Part shown: positions 24,129-31,752 of the stretch, piece after piece
How positions within the stretch are numbered: the stretch's first letter is position 1
How the letters are laid out: each line of letters begins with the position of its first letter
Assembly (NCBI GenBank): GCA_002841395.1
Contig: PGZM01000002.1
Location: 194,201-258,200 of the forward strand
Direction: 5' to 3'
DNA from: Firmicutes bacterium HGW-Firmicutes-9
GTDB lineage: Bacteria; Bacillota; Clostridia; Christensenellales; CAG-138
DNA: 64,000 nucleotides
Position numbers and translations under genes: made by a program
The notes under the pieces: generated by a model
Seen by the model: the letters and a program-made list of their open reading frames with translations, nothing else
The model's database searches: none
Told to the model about the DNA's origin: nothing

Positions 24129-25931
24129 ATGCCAAAGGTACACGTTTTACCACCAAGAATCGCGAACCAGATTGCCGCAGGCGAAGTCGTCGAGCGGCCG
24201 AGTTCTGTTGTCAAAGAACTGGTGGAAAACGCAATCGACGCGGGAGCCACCGCTATCACCGTCGAGATCGAAAACGGCGGGCTGGACAGCATCCGCATCA
24301 CCGACAACGGCACCGGCATTGCAGACGACGATTGCGAGACGGCATTCCTTCGCCATGCAACCAGCAAGATCTCTTCTGCGAACGATCTGTTTGCGATTCG
24401 TTCACTCGGCTTCCGCGGGGAAGCATTGGCGTCTATCGCTGCTGTTTCGCGCGTTACACTCCAAACGCAAACAGAGGAAGACGAGCTCGGCAGCCTGATT
24501 CGCTATGATGGTGGGGATTTGATTGAGCATCGACGCACCGCGGGCACGCGAGGCACGACGATCGAAATTAAAAACTTGTTTTATAATGTCCCTGCGCGCT
24601 TGAAGTTTGTCAAAAGCGCGCGCGCAGAGAGCGCGGCAATCGGAGACTATATCGCGCGGTTGATTCTCTCTGTGCCGCAGATAGCGGTACACTATGTCAA
24701 CGGCGGAAAGACCGTCTATCGCTCAACGGGAAACGGCAGCGCGAAGGATGCGCTGGTCTCCGTCTATGGCATCAGCGCGGAACGACAGATTTGCCCGGTT
24801 TCGTTTGACGATGGATACCTGAAGATCACTGGATTTGTCGGCGTGCCGGATCTTGCGCGCGCCAACCGTTCCGGACAGACGTTCCTGCTCAACGGCCGCA
24901 TCATCCGCTCCAATGCGCTGAGCAACGCGCTCATGCGATCGTTTGATACGCGGGTGCTGATCGGTCGATTTCCGTTTGCAGTGCTCTACCTCAACATCGC
25001 CTATGCCGAGGTAGACGTAAACGTGCATCCGGCGAAATTGGAAGTGCGCTTCACTGACGAACAGCGCGTCTCGCGCAGTGTTGTCGTCGCCTGTTCTGAA
25101 GCGTTGATTCGCAGCTATGTCCCTACGATTCAAGTGAATCGTGAGGAGGCTGACGATAAGCCTGCACCTGTGTTTTCGGTCCCCGATGAAGCGCGAAAGG
25201 TTGATCTGCGTGCGCCGATTTCGCAACCGAGTACCGGTCTGCGAGAGGAAACATATTCGTCTGTTCCGCGCGTGCCGACCTATCGGTTGCCGCCGCGCGA
25301 GCCGGAAGAACGCCAGCGTCTGGAGCCGATCTTCCTCACAAAACCTGCGGAACCGTTTTCGGAGCCGTTTCATATCATAGGTTGTGCGTTTGAGACCTAT
25401 TGGTATGTCCAGCAGGGCGAACATGTGTTCTGCATCGATCAGCATGCGGCGCATGAGCGCTTGCTCTACGACGCATTGATGGCGCGATCCGCTGCAATCG
25501 TCTCGCAGACGTTGTTTTTACCGGAGGACATGCGGCTGTTGCCGTCCGAATCCGATGCGTTTTTCACCAATAAAAAGGAGTTGGAGCGGCTCGGCTTCGT
25601 ATTTTCGGACGCAACGGAAACGAGCGTTACGCTGCTTGCCGTGCCGCAGATCAACGGCACTGCGCTCAAAACGGCATTTCTTCACGATGTACTGGAGTTT
25701 TTGTCCGGCGCGGAGGAAGCGCGACCCAACGACTGGTTCCGCGATGCCATCGCGCAATCTGCGTGCAAACATGCCATCAAGGCGGGGGAACGCCTCTCGC
25801 ATGAGGAAATTCAAAAGCTGTTGGATCGCCTGACGCAGGAAGATTCGCTGTTAACCTGTCCGCACGGGCGGCCTGTTGCGGTTCGTTTTACAAAGACTGA
25901 CATCGAGAAGATGTTTAAGCGCGTATTATAA
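24129..25931 (+). CDS. mutL: DNA mismatch repair protein MutL (endonuclease type)
   Basis: This 600-residue GHKL ATPase links MutS to strand incision. N-terminal ATP motifs are NQIAAGEVVERP, ENAIDAGAT and the DNGTGI loop. A proline-rich linker spans about 330-415. The C-terminal domain has the endonuclease metal-site motif DQHAAHERLLYD near 440, the ACKHAIKAG segment, and CPHGRP near the end. These are the marks of latent-endonuclease MutL. The canonical last Glu of DQHA(X)2E(X)4E is Asp here. It lies between mutS and miaA, with four bases to miaA. Confidence 0.97.
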   Translation: MPKVHVLPPRIANQIAAGEVVERPSSVVKELVENAIDAGATAITVEIENGGLDSIRITDNGTGIADDDCETAFLRHATSKISSANDLFAIRSLGFRGEALASIAAVSRVTLQTQTEEDELGSLIRYDGGDLIEHRRTAGTRGTTIEIKNLFYNVPARLKFVKSARAESAAIGDYIARLILSVPQIAVHYVNGGKTVYRSTGNGSAKDALVSVYGISAERQICPVSFDDGYLKITGFVGVPDLARANRSGQTFLLNGRIIRSNALSNALMRSFDTRVLIGRFPFAVLYLNIAYAEVDVNVHPAKLEVRFTDEQRVSRSVVVACSEALIRSYVPTIQVNREEADDKPAPVFSVPDEARKVDLRAPISQPSTGLREETYSSVPRVPTYRLPPREPEERQRLEPIFLTKPAEPFSEPFHIIGCAFETYWYVQQGEHVFCIDQHAAHERLLYDALMARSAAIVSQTLFLPEDMRLLPSESDAFFTNKKELERLGFVFSDATETSVTLLAVPQINGTALKTAFLHDVLEFLSGAEEARPNDWFRDAIAQSACKHAIKAGERLSHEEIQKLLDRLTQEDSLLTCPHGRPVAVRFTKTDIEKMFKRVL

Positions 25932-25935
25932 AGCT

Positions 25936-26889
25936 ATGGAAGAACAATCACGTCGGCAAAGGATCGTCTGCATCGTAGGCCCTACTGCCTGCCACAAAAC
26001 AGAACTTTCAATCGAGCTTGCAAAGAGAGTCAGCGGAGAGATCGTCTCTGCGGATTCGGTGCAGGTGTATTTTGGCATGGATATCGGCTCCGCTAAGCCG
26101 CCGCTTTCAGAACGGCAGTGGATACCGCACCATCTTATCGACTGCTTGCCGATCAATACGCCGGAGTTTTCGGCATCGATGTTTCGCGCCATGGCGACGG
26201 AAGCGATTGACGGAATTGTACAAAGAGGCAACACGCCAATCGTTGTCGGCGGCAGCGGGTTATATGTAAACGCCCTGACGTATCCTCTCGGATTCGCGAT
26301 TCCAAGAAATGACGCCGCGCGCGAAAACGCAATATTGGAGTATGACAAGAGTGCAGAAGCGGCATATGCGCGATTGACGAGCGTCGATCCAATCACCGCT
26401 GAACGATTGCATCCGAACGATAAGAAGCGAATCGTCCGTGCGCTGGAAGTGTATGACTGTTCCGGCCAGCCTCTTTCGAGCTATGGTGCAGATTTTCAGA
26501 ACAGCAGGGGACAGGAAGCCCCATTTGAACCGATGTTGATTGGGCTCACGATGGATCGCGAAAAGCTGTACGAACGGATTAATCTACGCGTTGATCTCAT
26601 GATGGAGAGAGGACTACTTGCGGAAGCTAAGGCGATTTTTGATGCAAATTATGATCGCGCATTGCCTGCGATGAAGTCAATCGGTTATCAACAGCTATTC
26701 ACGTACTTCGATGGCAATTGCTCGTTGAAGGAGGCTGTCGAGAAGATCAAGCAGGACACGCGGCACTTTGCCAAACGCCAGCTGACCTGGTTTAAGCGCG
26801 ATGATCGTATCGTATGGCATGATGTAACCGAATGGGATGAGATGAAAACAGATTTGATTGAGAAGCTTGCGCAGGATGCGCAAGTGTGA
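25936..26889 (+). CDS. miaA: tRNA dimethylallyltransferase
   Basis: This 317-residue enzyme transfers a dimethylallyl group to A37 of UNN-reading tRNAs, making i6A, the substrate of MiaB. The P-loop reads GPTACHKT near residue 15, where most homologues have Gly before Lys. DSVQVYFGMDIGSAKP and VGGSGLYVNAL are typical, as is the C-terminal FAKRQLTWFKRD. The start ATG is four bases after mutL with no clear ribosome site, so translation is probably coupled. An in-frame upstream start lies within mutL and is rejected. Confidence 0.94.
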   Translation: MEEQSRRQRIVCIVGPTACHKTELSIELAKRVSGEIVSADSVQVYFGMDIGSAKPPLSERQWIPHHLIDCLPINTPEFSASMFRAMATEAIDGIVQRGNTPIVVGGSGLYVNALTYPLGFAIPRNDAARENAILEYDKSAEAAYARLTSVDPITAERLHPNDKKRIVRALEVYDCSGQPLSSYGADFQNSRGQEAPFEPMLIGLTMDREKLYERINLRVDLMMERGLLAEAKAIFDANYDRALPAMKSIGYQQLFTYFDGNCSLKEAVEKIKQDTRHFAKRQLTWFKRDDRIVWHDVTEWDEMKTDLIEKLAQDAQV

Positions 26890-26906
26890 ATGAAAGGAAC
26901 GGAGCA

Positions 26907-28157
26907 ATGATCGAAACGAGTGACCGCGCAAGAGAGCTTGTCTGGAGCGCAGAACAATATTTGGAAGTCGAATACCGTAAAGCGGATTCGATTGAGATGG
27001 TCAACCAGCAGCGCGTGCTGGAAGCATTTTGGCAGGAGCGCGTCAGCGCGCGGCATTTTTCGCCGACCACGGGCTACGGGTATGACGACATCGGCAGAGA
27101 TACGTTGGATCGCGTGTTTGCGCACGCGCTGATGGCGGAGAAAGCGCTCGTTCGCCCGCAGTTTGTCAACGGCACACATGCGATCTTTACCGCGTTGGCT
27201 GGGTTGGTTGAACCGGGGGATATGATTCTTTCTGTCACAGGCGAGCCATATGATACCCTGCTAGAGGCGATCGGCGTGCGCGGAAACGCTCCGAATTCGT
27301 TAAAACGTCTGGGTGTCTCGTTCCAATCGCTTGAACTAACCGACAAAGGAAAAATCGATTTAGATGCAATTCGTGCAGTTACGCAAGACAATGTCAAAAT
27401 CGTCTATGCACAACGCTCCCGCGGCTATGCATGGCGCGAAGCAGTGACGATTGCTCAACTCAAAGAAGCGATAGATTGCGTCCGCGAGAAGTTCCCGGAT
27501 GCGATTGTTCTTGTTGACAATTGCTATGGCGAATTCGTTGAAGCAACCGAACCGACCGCGCAGGGCGCGGATATCATCGCAGGATCGTTGATCAAGAATC
27601 CCGGCGGAGGGCTCGCGCCGACCGGCGGCTATATTGCCGGCAGGGAAGACCTCGTTGACCGCATTGCACAGCGTTATACCGTTCCTGGTATGGGCGCGGA
27701 GGTTGGCTCGTATTCCGGCGAATATCGTCTGTTTTATCAAGGGCTGTTTTTAGCACCGCATGTTACCGCGCAGTGCGTAAAAGGCGCGGCTTTGTTCGCG
27801 CGTGTCTTTGAGCAGATGAATTTGATGACGATGCCGAAGTATGACGCGCAGCGTTCCGATATCATTCAAGCGGTGCAGTTCCCGGATGCGGAATCTCTCG
27901 TTGCCTTCTGCCGCAGCATACAAAAAGCGGCCCCGGTAGACAGTTTCGTGTCTCCGGAGCCGTGGGATATGCCGGGATATGAAGATCAGGTCGTGATGGC
28001 GGCCGGTGCGTTCGTACAAGGCGCGACTACCGAGCTTAGCGCGGATGGACCGATTCGCGAACCGTACACAGCCTATTTGCAGGGCGCATTGACTTATGCG
28101 CATGCGCGCATCGCTTGCATGATGGCCTGCGACGAGCTGATCCGACAGGGATTTTGA
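26907..28157 (+). CDS. YnbB-like PLP enzyme (methionine gamma-lyase / aluminium resistance family)
   Basis: This 416-residue fold-type I PLP protein has a PLP-binding Lys in AGSLIKNPGGGLAPTGGYIAG near residue 230 and an Asp/Asn partner at VLVDNCYGEFVE. The family is annotated as aluminium-resistance protein or methionine gamma-lyase-like; its biochemical role is poorly defined. In Bacillus ynbB also lies a short way downstream of miaA. AAGGA and GGAG precede the ATG. It ends three bases before the convergent lexA stop. Confidence 0.85.
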   Translation: MIETSDRARELVWSAEQYLEVEYRKADSIEMVNQQRVLEAFWQERVSARHFSPTTGYGYDDIGRDTLDRVFAHALMAEKALVRPQFVNGTHAIFTALAGLVEPGDMILSVTGEPYDTLLEAIGVRGNAPNSLKRLGVSFQSLELTDKGKIDLDAIRAVTQDNVKIVYAQRSRGYAWREAVTIAQLKEAIDCVREKFPDAIVLVDNCYGEFVEATEPTAQGADIIAGSLIKNPGGGLAPTGGYIAGREDLVDRIAQRYTVPGMGAEVGSYSGEYRLFYQGLFLAPHVTAQCVKGAALFARVFEQMNLMTMPKYDAQRSDIIQAVQFPDAESLVAFCRSIQKAAPVDSFVSPEPWDMPGYEDQVVMAAGAFVQGATTELSADGPIREPYTAYLQGALTYAHARIACMMACDELIRQGF

Positions 28158-28160
28158 TCG

Positions 28161-28787
28161 CTAGATCGAACGGAGAAGACCGATAACCTTTCCGGAGATC
28201 TCTACCTCGTCGAAGGGTACGTAGATCGGATCGAAGAGATCGTTTTCCGGTTGCAAGCGTACGCGATCTTTCTCGCGGAAAAACCGTTTGACCGTTGCGC
28301 TCTCGCCATGCACGCGGGCAACAACGATATCGCCGTTGACGCAGTTGCAGTTGTGGTTGACCACGAGGATGTCGCCGTCGCGAATACCGGCGTCTCGCAT
28401 ACTTTCGCCGTCAACGCGGAGCATGTATACTTCTGTCGGCTCTTTGCCGTGCATGAGCACGTCCGGCAGCGGGAAGGCATCTTCGATGTTTTCTGCAGCA
28501 AGCATGGGAAGACCTGCCGCAACGCGACCGACAAGCGGGATTGCGAATTGTTTCTCTTCTCGCTCGGGCAGCAGATCGGTGTTGATGAACACCGCGCGCT
28601 GCTTGGAAGGATCCCGCGTGATCAAGCCGCGTTTTTCAAGATTTCTCAGGTGCGTATGCACCGTAGCTGTCGATTTCAGACCCACAGCGGCGCAGATTTC
28701 CCTTACCGACGGCGGATAAGCATGCTCCTCGGTAAAAGAGATCATATAGTCGAGAATCACCTGCTGGGGATCGGCTAATTTCTTCAT
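28161..28787 (-). CDS. lexA: LexA repressor
   Basis: This 208-residue SOS repressor has an N-terminal winged helix (PPSVREICAAVGLKSTATVHTHL). The cleavage site is Ala-Gly within GRVAAGLPML near residue 95. The Ser/Lys dyad is in DGESMRDAG and ESATVKRF. RecA-stimulated self-cleavage inactivates it. Its own promoter (TTGCAA-17-TAAAAT, minus strand) overlaps a LexA box at 28862-28875. GGAGG lies 13 bases before the ATG, somewhat far, and overlaps a weaker LexA-like site at 28797-28810. Confidence 0.97.
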   Translation of the reverse strand: MKKLADPQQVILDYMISFTEEHAYPPSVREICAAVGLKSTATVHTHLRNLEKRGLITRDPSKQRAVFINTDLLPEREEKQFAIPLVGRVAAGLPMLAAENIEDAFPLPDVLMHGKEPTEVYMLRVDGESMRDAGIRDGDILVVNHNCNCVNGDIVVARVHGESATVKRFFREKDRVRLQPENDLFDPIYVPFDEVEISGKVIGLLRSI

Positions 28788-28796
28788 GGTCAGTCA

Positions 28797-28810
28797 ACAA
28801 CCTCCGTTCG
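28797..28810. promoter_or_regulatory. Weak second LexA-like site
   Basis: Minus strand CGAACGGAGGTTGT, matching CGAACnnnnGTTCG at eight of ten fixed positions. It covers the lexA ribosome-binding GGAGG, so it may be coincidental. Confidence 0.35.
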
Positions 28811-28821
28811 CGTGTTATCGC

Positions 28822-28875
28822 TTGACTTTAAAATGATTTTACCATATACTGCAAAATATTGCAAACATATGTTCG
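28822..28875. promoter_or_regulatory. Divergent lexA / ferredoxin-like promoters with shared LexA box
   Basis: Plus strand: TTGACT (28822-28827), 17-base spacer, TATACT (28845-28850). Minus strand: TTGCAA (28864-28859), 17-base spacer, TAAAAT (28841-28836). CAAACATATGTTCG at 28862-28875 matches the Gram-positive LexA box CGAACATATGTTCG at 13 of 14. It overlaps the lexA -35 and lies just after the predicted plus-strand start, so both genes should be SOS-controlled. Confidence 0.88.
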
Positions 28876-28894
28876 GGAGACTAATGTATTTTTT

Positions 28895-29227
28895 ATGAAA
28901 CGTTGTATTTTACAGGCTGATAAGGTTTGCAACGATTGTGGCGCGTGTGATGACCGCTGCGAGCTCGATCCAGCAAAGATTTGCGACAATTGTTTCCGTT
29001 GCCTCGATGAGGGGATAGAGGCGTTTGCGCAGATTCCGATCTCCGGCGTTTTCTTGGATGATGACTTTGTGCCCGAGCGCGAAGGCGAAGAGCAAGAGGA
29101 GGTCGATCTGGATGACGGGTTTATACCCGATCTGTACGATGATTGGAAGGACGAGGAGATTGTCCATGCAAAAACGCTGCCAATGACGTTTGGCGTGCGC
29201 GTGCGTCGCAGCCACAATCGCCGTTAA
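28895..29227 (+). CDS. Small ferredoxin-like Cys-rich protein, SOS-linked
   Basis: This 110-residue protein has eight cysteines in its first 36 residues: C4, C12-x2-C15-x2-C18-x3-C22, and C30-x2-C33-x2-C36. The middle set is a classic [4Fe-4S] ferredoxin motif; the rest could hold a second cluster. The remainder is acidic (ERE, EEQEEVDLDD) with a basic tail RVRRSHNRR. Function is unknown. It is divergent from lexA with a LexA box immediately after its predicted transcription start, the position of yneA in Bacillus, to which it shows no similarity. The chosen ATG lacks a strong ribosome site. Confidence 0.75.
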   Translation: MKRCILQADKVCNDCGACDDRCELDPAKICDNCFRCLDEGIEAFAQIPISGVFLDDDFVPEREGEEQEEVDLDDGFIPDLYDDWKDEEIVHAKTLPMTFGVRVRRSHNRR

Positions 29228-30270
29228 TCCTCGCGTAGTTTGATCTTTTTCGCGGCGATGCGCTTGTGCTCTTCGCTGGTGGCTGCATAGTGCTTTCGCG
29301 TGGTGTTGACGTCCTTGTGTCCCAACACATCCGCAACGAGATAGATATCTTCGGTCTCGTGGTAGAGCATGGTGCCGTATGTACTGCGCAGTTTGTGCGG
29401 CGTAATCTTTTTGAGCGGCGTCGCGAGCTTTGCATATTTTTTAACCAGCAACTCAACGGAGCGCACGGTGATTCTACGCATCTGCATCGAGAGAAACAAC
29501 GCGCGTTCATGCCCTGGCAGGGGCGATTGCTTCTCGCGAACCGCGTAGTAGTCCGAAAGCGCTGCATGCACCTCATCGCCGAAATTCAGGATATCTTCGC
29601 TGCCGCCTTTTCGGGTGACGACAAATGCGTTGTTGTCAAAATCGATATCGGTAAGGTCGATGCCGACGAGTTCGCTGATGCGGATACCCGTGCCGAGAAA
29701 GAGGGTCAGAATCGCAACATCGCGGAGCTTTGTTGATATGTGGTATGCTTTTTGCCGATCCGTCAACCCGTCTCCATTTTCTACCAGGTCGAGCAGATCC
29801 GCAACCTCGTTTGGCTCGAGCCGGATAATTGCCTTTTCGTTGAGCTTCGGGATATCGACAAGCGCCGCTACATTCGTCGGCAGGTACTCCTGTTTGTGCA
29901 AAAACTTAAAAAACGAACGAAGGGACGAGAGTTTTCTCGCCTTCGCGCGTTCCTGATTGACCCATTCGCGGTCACCTTTCTGATAAAACGAGACCTCTGC
30001 TAAAAACAGCTCTATATGGTATGCCTGCACTTTTTCCAAATCGCTTGCGGTGAGGGAGGGGATGTCCTTTCCTGCGAACAAATCCTCCTGCTGTGCTGCA
30101 AACTGAAAGAAACCGCGCAGGTCCACCGCGTAAGCATAGCGTGTCAGAACAGAAGTCTGGCTGTCGATCGCGCGAAAAAACGTTCCGCAAAGCACCGGAA
30201 GTTCGGTGAGCAGAGCGCGGATTTTGAGCGTATAGTCTTTGTTCAGAGCGGTATGATAGGAGTTTGGCAT
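29224..30270 (-). CDS. Tyrosine recombinase, XerS/XerC-like
   Basis: This 348-residue integrase has an N-terminal SAM-like DNA-binding domain (about 15-145) and a C-terminal catalytic domain. Catalytic residues are visible: Arg in GTGIRISEL, Lys in VTRKGG, HxxR in HKLRSTYG, His in LGHKDVNTTRKHY and the nucleophilic Tyr in the same segment. Length and layout resemble single-component Xer recombinases (XerS type), which resolve chromosome dimers. No phage genes lie nearby. Its promoter overlaps a perfect 14-6-14 inverted repeat, a candidate target site. Its 3' end overlaps the convergent Cys-rich gene by four bases. Confidence 0.88.
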   Translation of the reverse strand: MPNSYHTALNKDYTLKIRALLTELPVLCGTFFRAIDSQTSVLTRYAYAVDLRGFFQFAAQQEDLFAGKDIPSLTASDLEKVQAYHIELFLAEVSFYQKGDREWVNQERAKARKLSSLRSFFKFLHKQEYLPTNVAALVDIPKLNEKAIIRLEPNEVADLLDLVENGDGLTDRQKAYHISTKLRDVAILTLFLGTGIRISELVGIDLTDIDFDNNAFVVTRKGGSEDILNFGDEVHAALSDYYAVREKQSPLPGHERALFLSMQMRRITVRSVELLVKKYAKLATPLKKITPHKLRSTYGTMLYHETEDIYLVADVLGHKDVNTTRKHYAATSEEHKRIAAKKIKLRED

Positions 30271-30317
30271 GAAATTCGCCTCAAAATATCAAAATTACGC
30301 TACCATTATTCTAACAC

Positions 30318-30351
30318 AACTATTCGTTAAAGACAAGTTTAACGAATAGTT
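30318..30351. repeat. Perfect 14-6-14 inverted repeat, dif-like candidate
   Basis: AACTATTCGTTAAA and its exact reverse complement TTTAACGAATAGTT flank a six-base centre GACAAG. Xer sites have two 11-base arms and a six-base centre, and the inner 11-6-11 of this repeat has that geometry. It is 47 bases upstream of the recombinase start. The predicted recombinase promoter (minus strand TTGTCT-17-TAGAAT) has its -35 over the centre, so the site could also serve as an autoregulatory operator. Confidence 0.65.
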
Positions 30352-30355
30352 AATG

Positions 30356-30380
30356 AAAAAAACGCATAGAATCATGCGTT
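30356..30380 (-). terminator. Terminator of rnhA
   Basis: Minus strand: AAACGCAT / ATGCGTTT, loop of six, then a T-run; the stem includes the last codons and stop of rnhA. Confidence 0.85.
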
Positions 30381-30830
30381 TTGCACGGCTGCAAGCGCTT
30401 GCTTGATGGCAAGCCGCGCCAGCTCGTCGCAGCGGTTGTTAAACGGATTGTCCGAATGACCTTTGACTTTGATGAACTCATATGAATGCGTGTGTAACGC
30501 ATCCAGCAGTTCACGCCAAAGATCCTGATTTTCTACGTCGCGTTTTGAGGACGTTTTCCAGCCATTGGCCTTCCAGTTGTTCAGCCAATTCTGTTGAAAT
30601 GCGTTACAGACGTACGCACTGTCCGTATGAATCTTGATGACGCACGAAACTTTCAACGCACGCACAGCCTCAATCACGGCGCGCAGTTCCATGCGATTAT
30701 TCGTCGTTACGGGCTCAAACCCGGACAACTCTTTCTTTTGATCCTGATACATCAAGATCGCGCCCCAGCCGCCCGGACCCGGGTTGCCGGAGCACGCGCC
30801 GTCCGTATAGATCGTTACTTGTTTCTTCAT
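30372..30830 (-). CDS. rnhA: Ribonuclease HI
   Basis: This 152-residue endonuclease cuts the RNA strand of RNA-DNA hybrids. The DEDD active-site residues are in YTDGACSGNPGPGGWG (Asp10), NRMELRAVIEA (Glu), HTDSAYV (Asp) and NNRCDELAR (Asp), and VKGHSDN carries the conserved His. The basic handle (NNWKANGWKTSSKRDVEN) is present as in E. coli RNase HI. It lies 30 bases after proC on the same strand. Confidence 0.97.
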   Translation of the reverse strand: MKKQVTIYTDGACSGNPGPGGWGAILMYQDQKKELSGFEPVTTNNRMELRAVIEAVRALKVSCVIKIHTDSAYVCNAFQQNWLNNWKANGWKTSSKRDVENQDLWRELLDALHTHSYEFIKVKGHSDNPFNNRCDELARLAIKQALAAVQNA

Positions 30831-30844
30831 CCCTGCTCTTTTCG

Positions 30845-30865
30845 AATAATATATAATATATTATT
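30845..30865. repeat. AT-only 10-1-10 palindrome
   Basis: AATAATATAT-A-ATATATTATT, perfect arms, between proC and rnhA and covering the proC stop codon. It might be an rnhA promoter element (several TATATT/TATAAT-like hexamers) or a simple AT hairpin. Confidence 0.5.
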
Positions 30866-31673
30866 TACTCATCTTTTCAGATTTCTCTCGGCATGCGTCA
30901 ACGGCCGCAATCACGGCTCCGCGCAGGCCTTTTTGCTCCAGCACCGCTACGGCTTCAATCGTCGTTCCGCCCGGCGAGCAAACGCGATCTTTCAATTCTC
31001 CCGGATGTACCCCCGTTTCAGAGACCATCATAGCAGATCCTTTTACCGTCTGCGCCGCGAGTTTGAGCGCGATTGGTCTTGGTAAGCCAGCTTTTACGCC
31101 GCCGTCTGCCAGCGCTTCAATAAAGAGATACACATAAGCAGGCCCGCTGCCGCTGACCGCGGTGACCGCATCCATGAGCTTGGGTTCGACGCTGATGACG
31201 TCGCCAACCGATCCGAACAGCGTTTCCGAAAATGCGCGTTCTTCCGCAGTCAACGTATCGCCGGACTCAAACACGATCATGCCTTCGCCGATCATCGCCG
31301 GCGTATTCGGCATCACGCGCATCACGCGCGTGGTAGCGGGAAGCGCGCTTTTCAGACGCTCCCCTCCCCACCCCGCTGCGATAGAAACAATCGCCTTGTT
31401 CGCAAAGCGGTCAAACTGCTCCTCAAACAAATGCGCACATATGTTTGGTTTCACGGCGATCAATAAGAGATCGCTTTCATCGATCAAAGTGCCAAGCGAT
31501 GATGCGACCGATACGCCGAGATCGCGCTCCAGTGCACGGCACTTCTCCGTATCCAGATCAAATACCGCCGTTTTCTCACCGGATGCGTATCCGCTGGTCA
31601 GGTATCCGCGGAGGATAGCCTCCCCCATGTTCCCCGCGCCGATGACGCCAAGACGAATCGAATTTGAACGCAT
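30861..31673 (-). CDS. proC: Pyrroline-5-carboxylate reductase
   Basis: This 270-residue NAD(P)H enzyme makes proline from pyrroline-5-carboxylate. The Rossmann motif is LGVIGAGNMGEAIL near the start. RVMPNTPAMIGEGM and the C-terminal signature VSGSGPAYVYLFIEALADGGVKAGL are diagnostic. An ATG at 31688 is in frame, but GGAG inside that extension fits the ATG at 31673. A TATAAT (31708-31703) supplies a promoter. proA is at 51.4-52.7 kb, and proB is not in the window. Confidence 0.95.
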   Translation of the reverse strand: MRSNSIRLGVIGAGNMGEAILRGYLTSGYASGEKTAVFDLDTEKCRALERDLGVSVASSLGTLIDESDLLLIAVKPNICAHLFEEQFDRFANKAIVSIAAGWGGERLKSALPATTRVMRVMPNTPAMIGEGMIVFESGDTLTAEERAFSETLFGSVGDVISVEPKLMDAVTAVSGSGPAYVYLFIEALADGGVKAGLPRPIALKLAAQTVKGSAMMVSETGVHPGELKDRVCSPGGTTIEAVAVLEQKGLRGAVIAAVDACREKSEKMSK

Positions 31674-31752
31674 ATCGCTTATCTCCATTTCACTTTTGAT
31701 TGATTATACCAAATCCAGCTACTGCATGTGTAGTTTTCTTGCGCGCTCAGAC

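Noticed and set aside
29224-30351. Prophage or integrative element with this integrase
   Set aside because: No excisionase, capsid, replication or conjugation genes, no tRNA-based attachment repeat, and neighbours are housekeeping genes.
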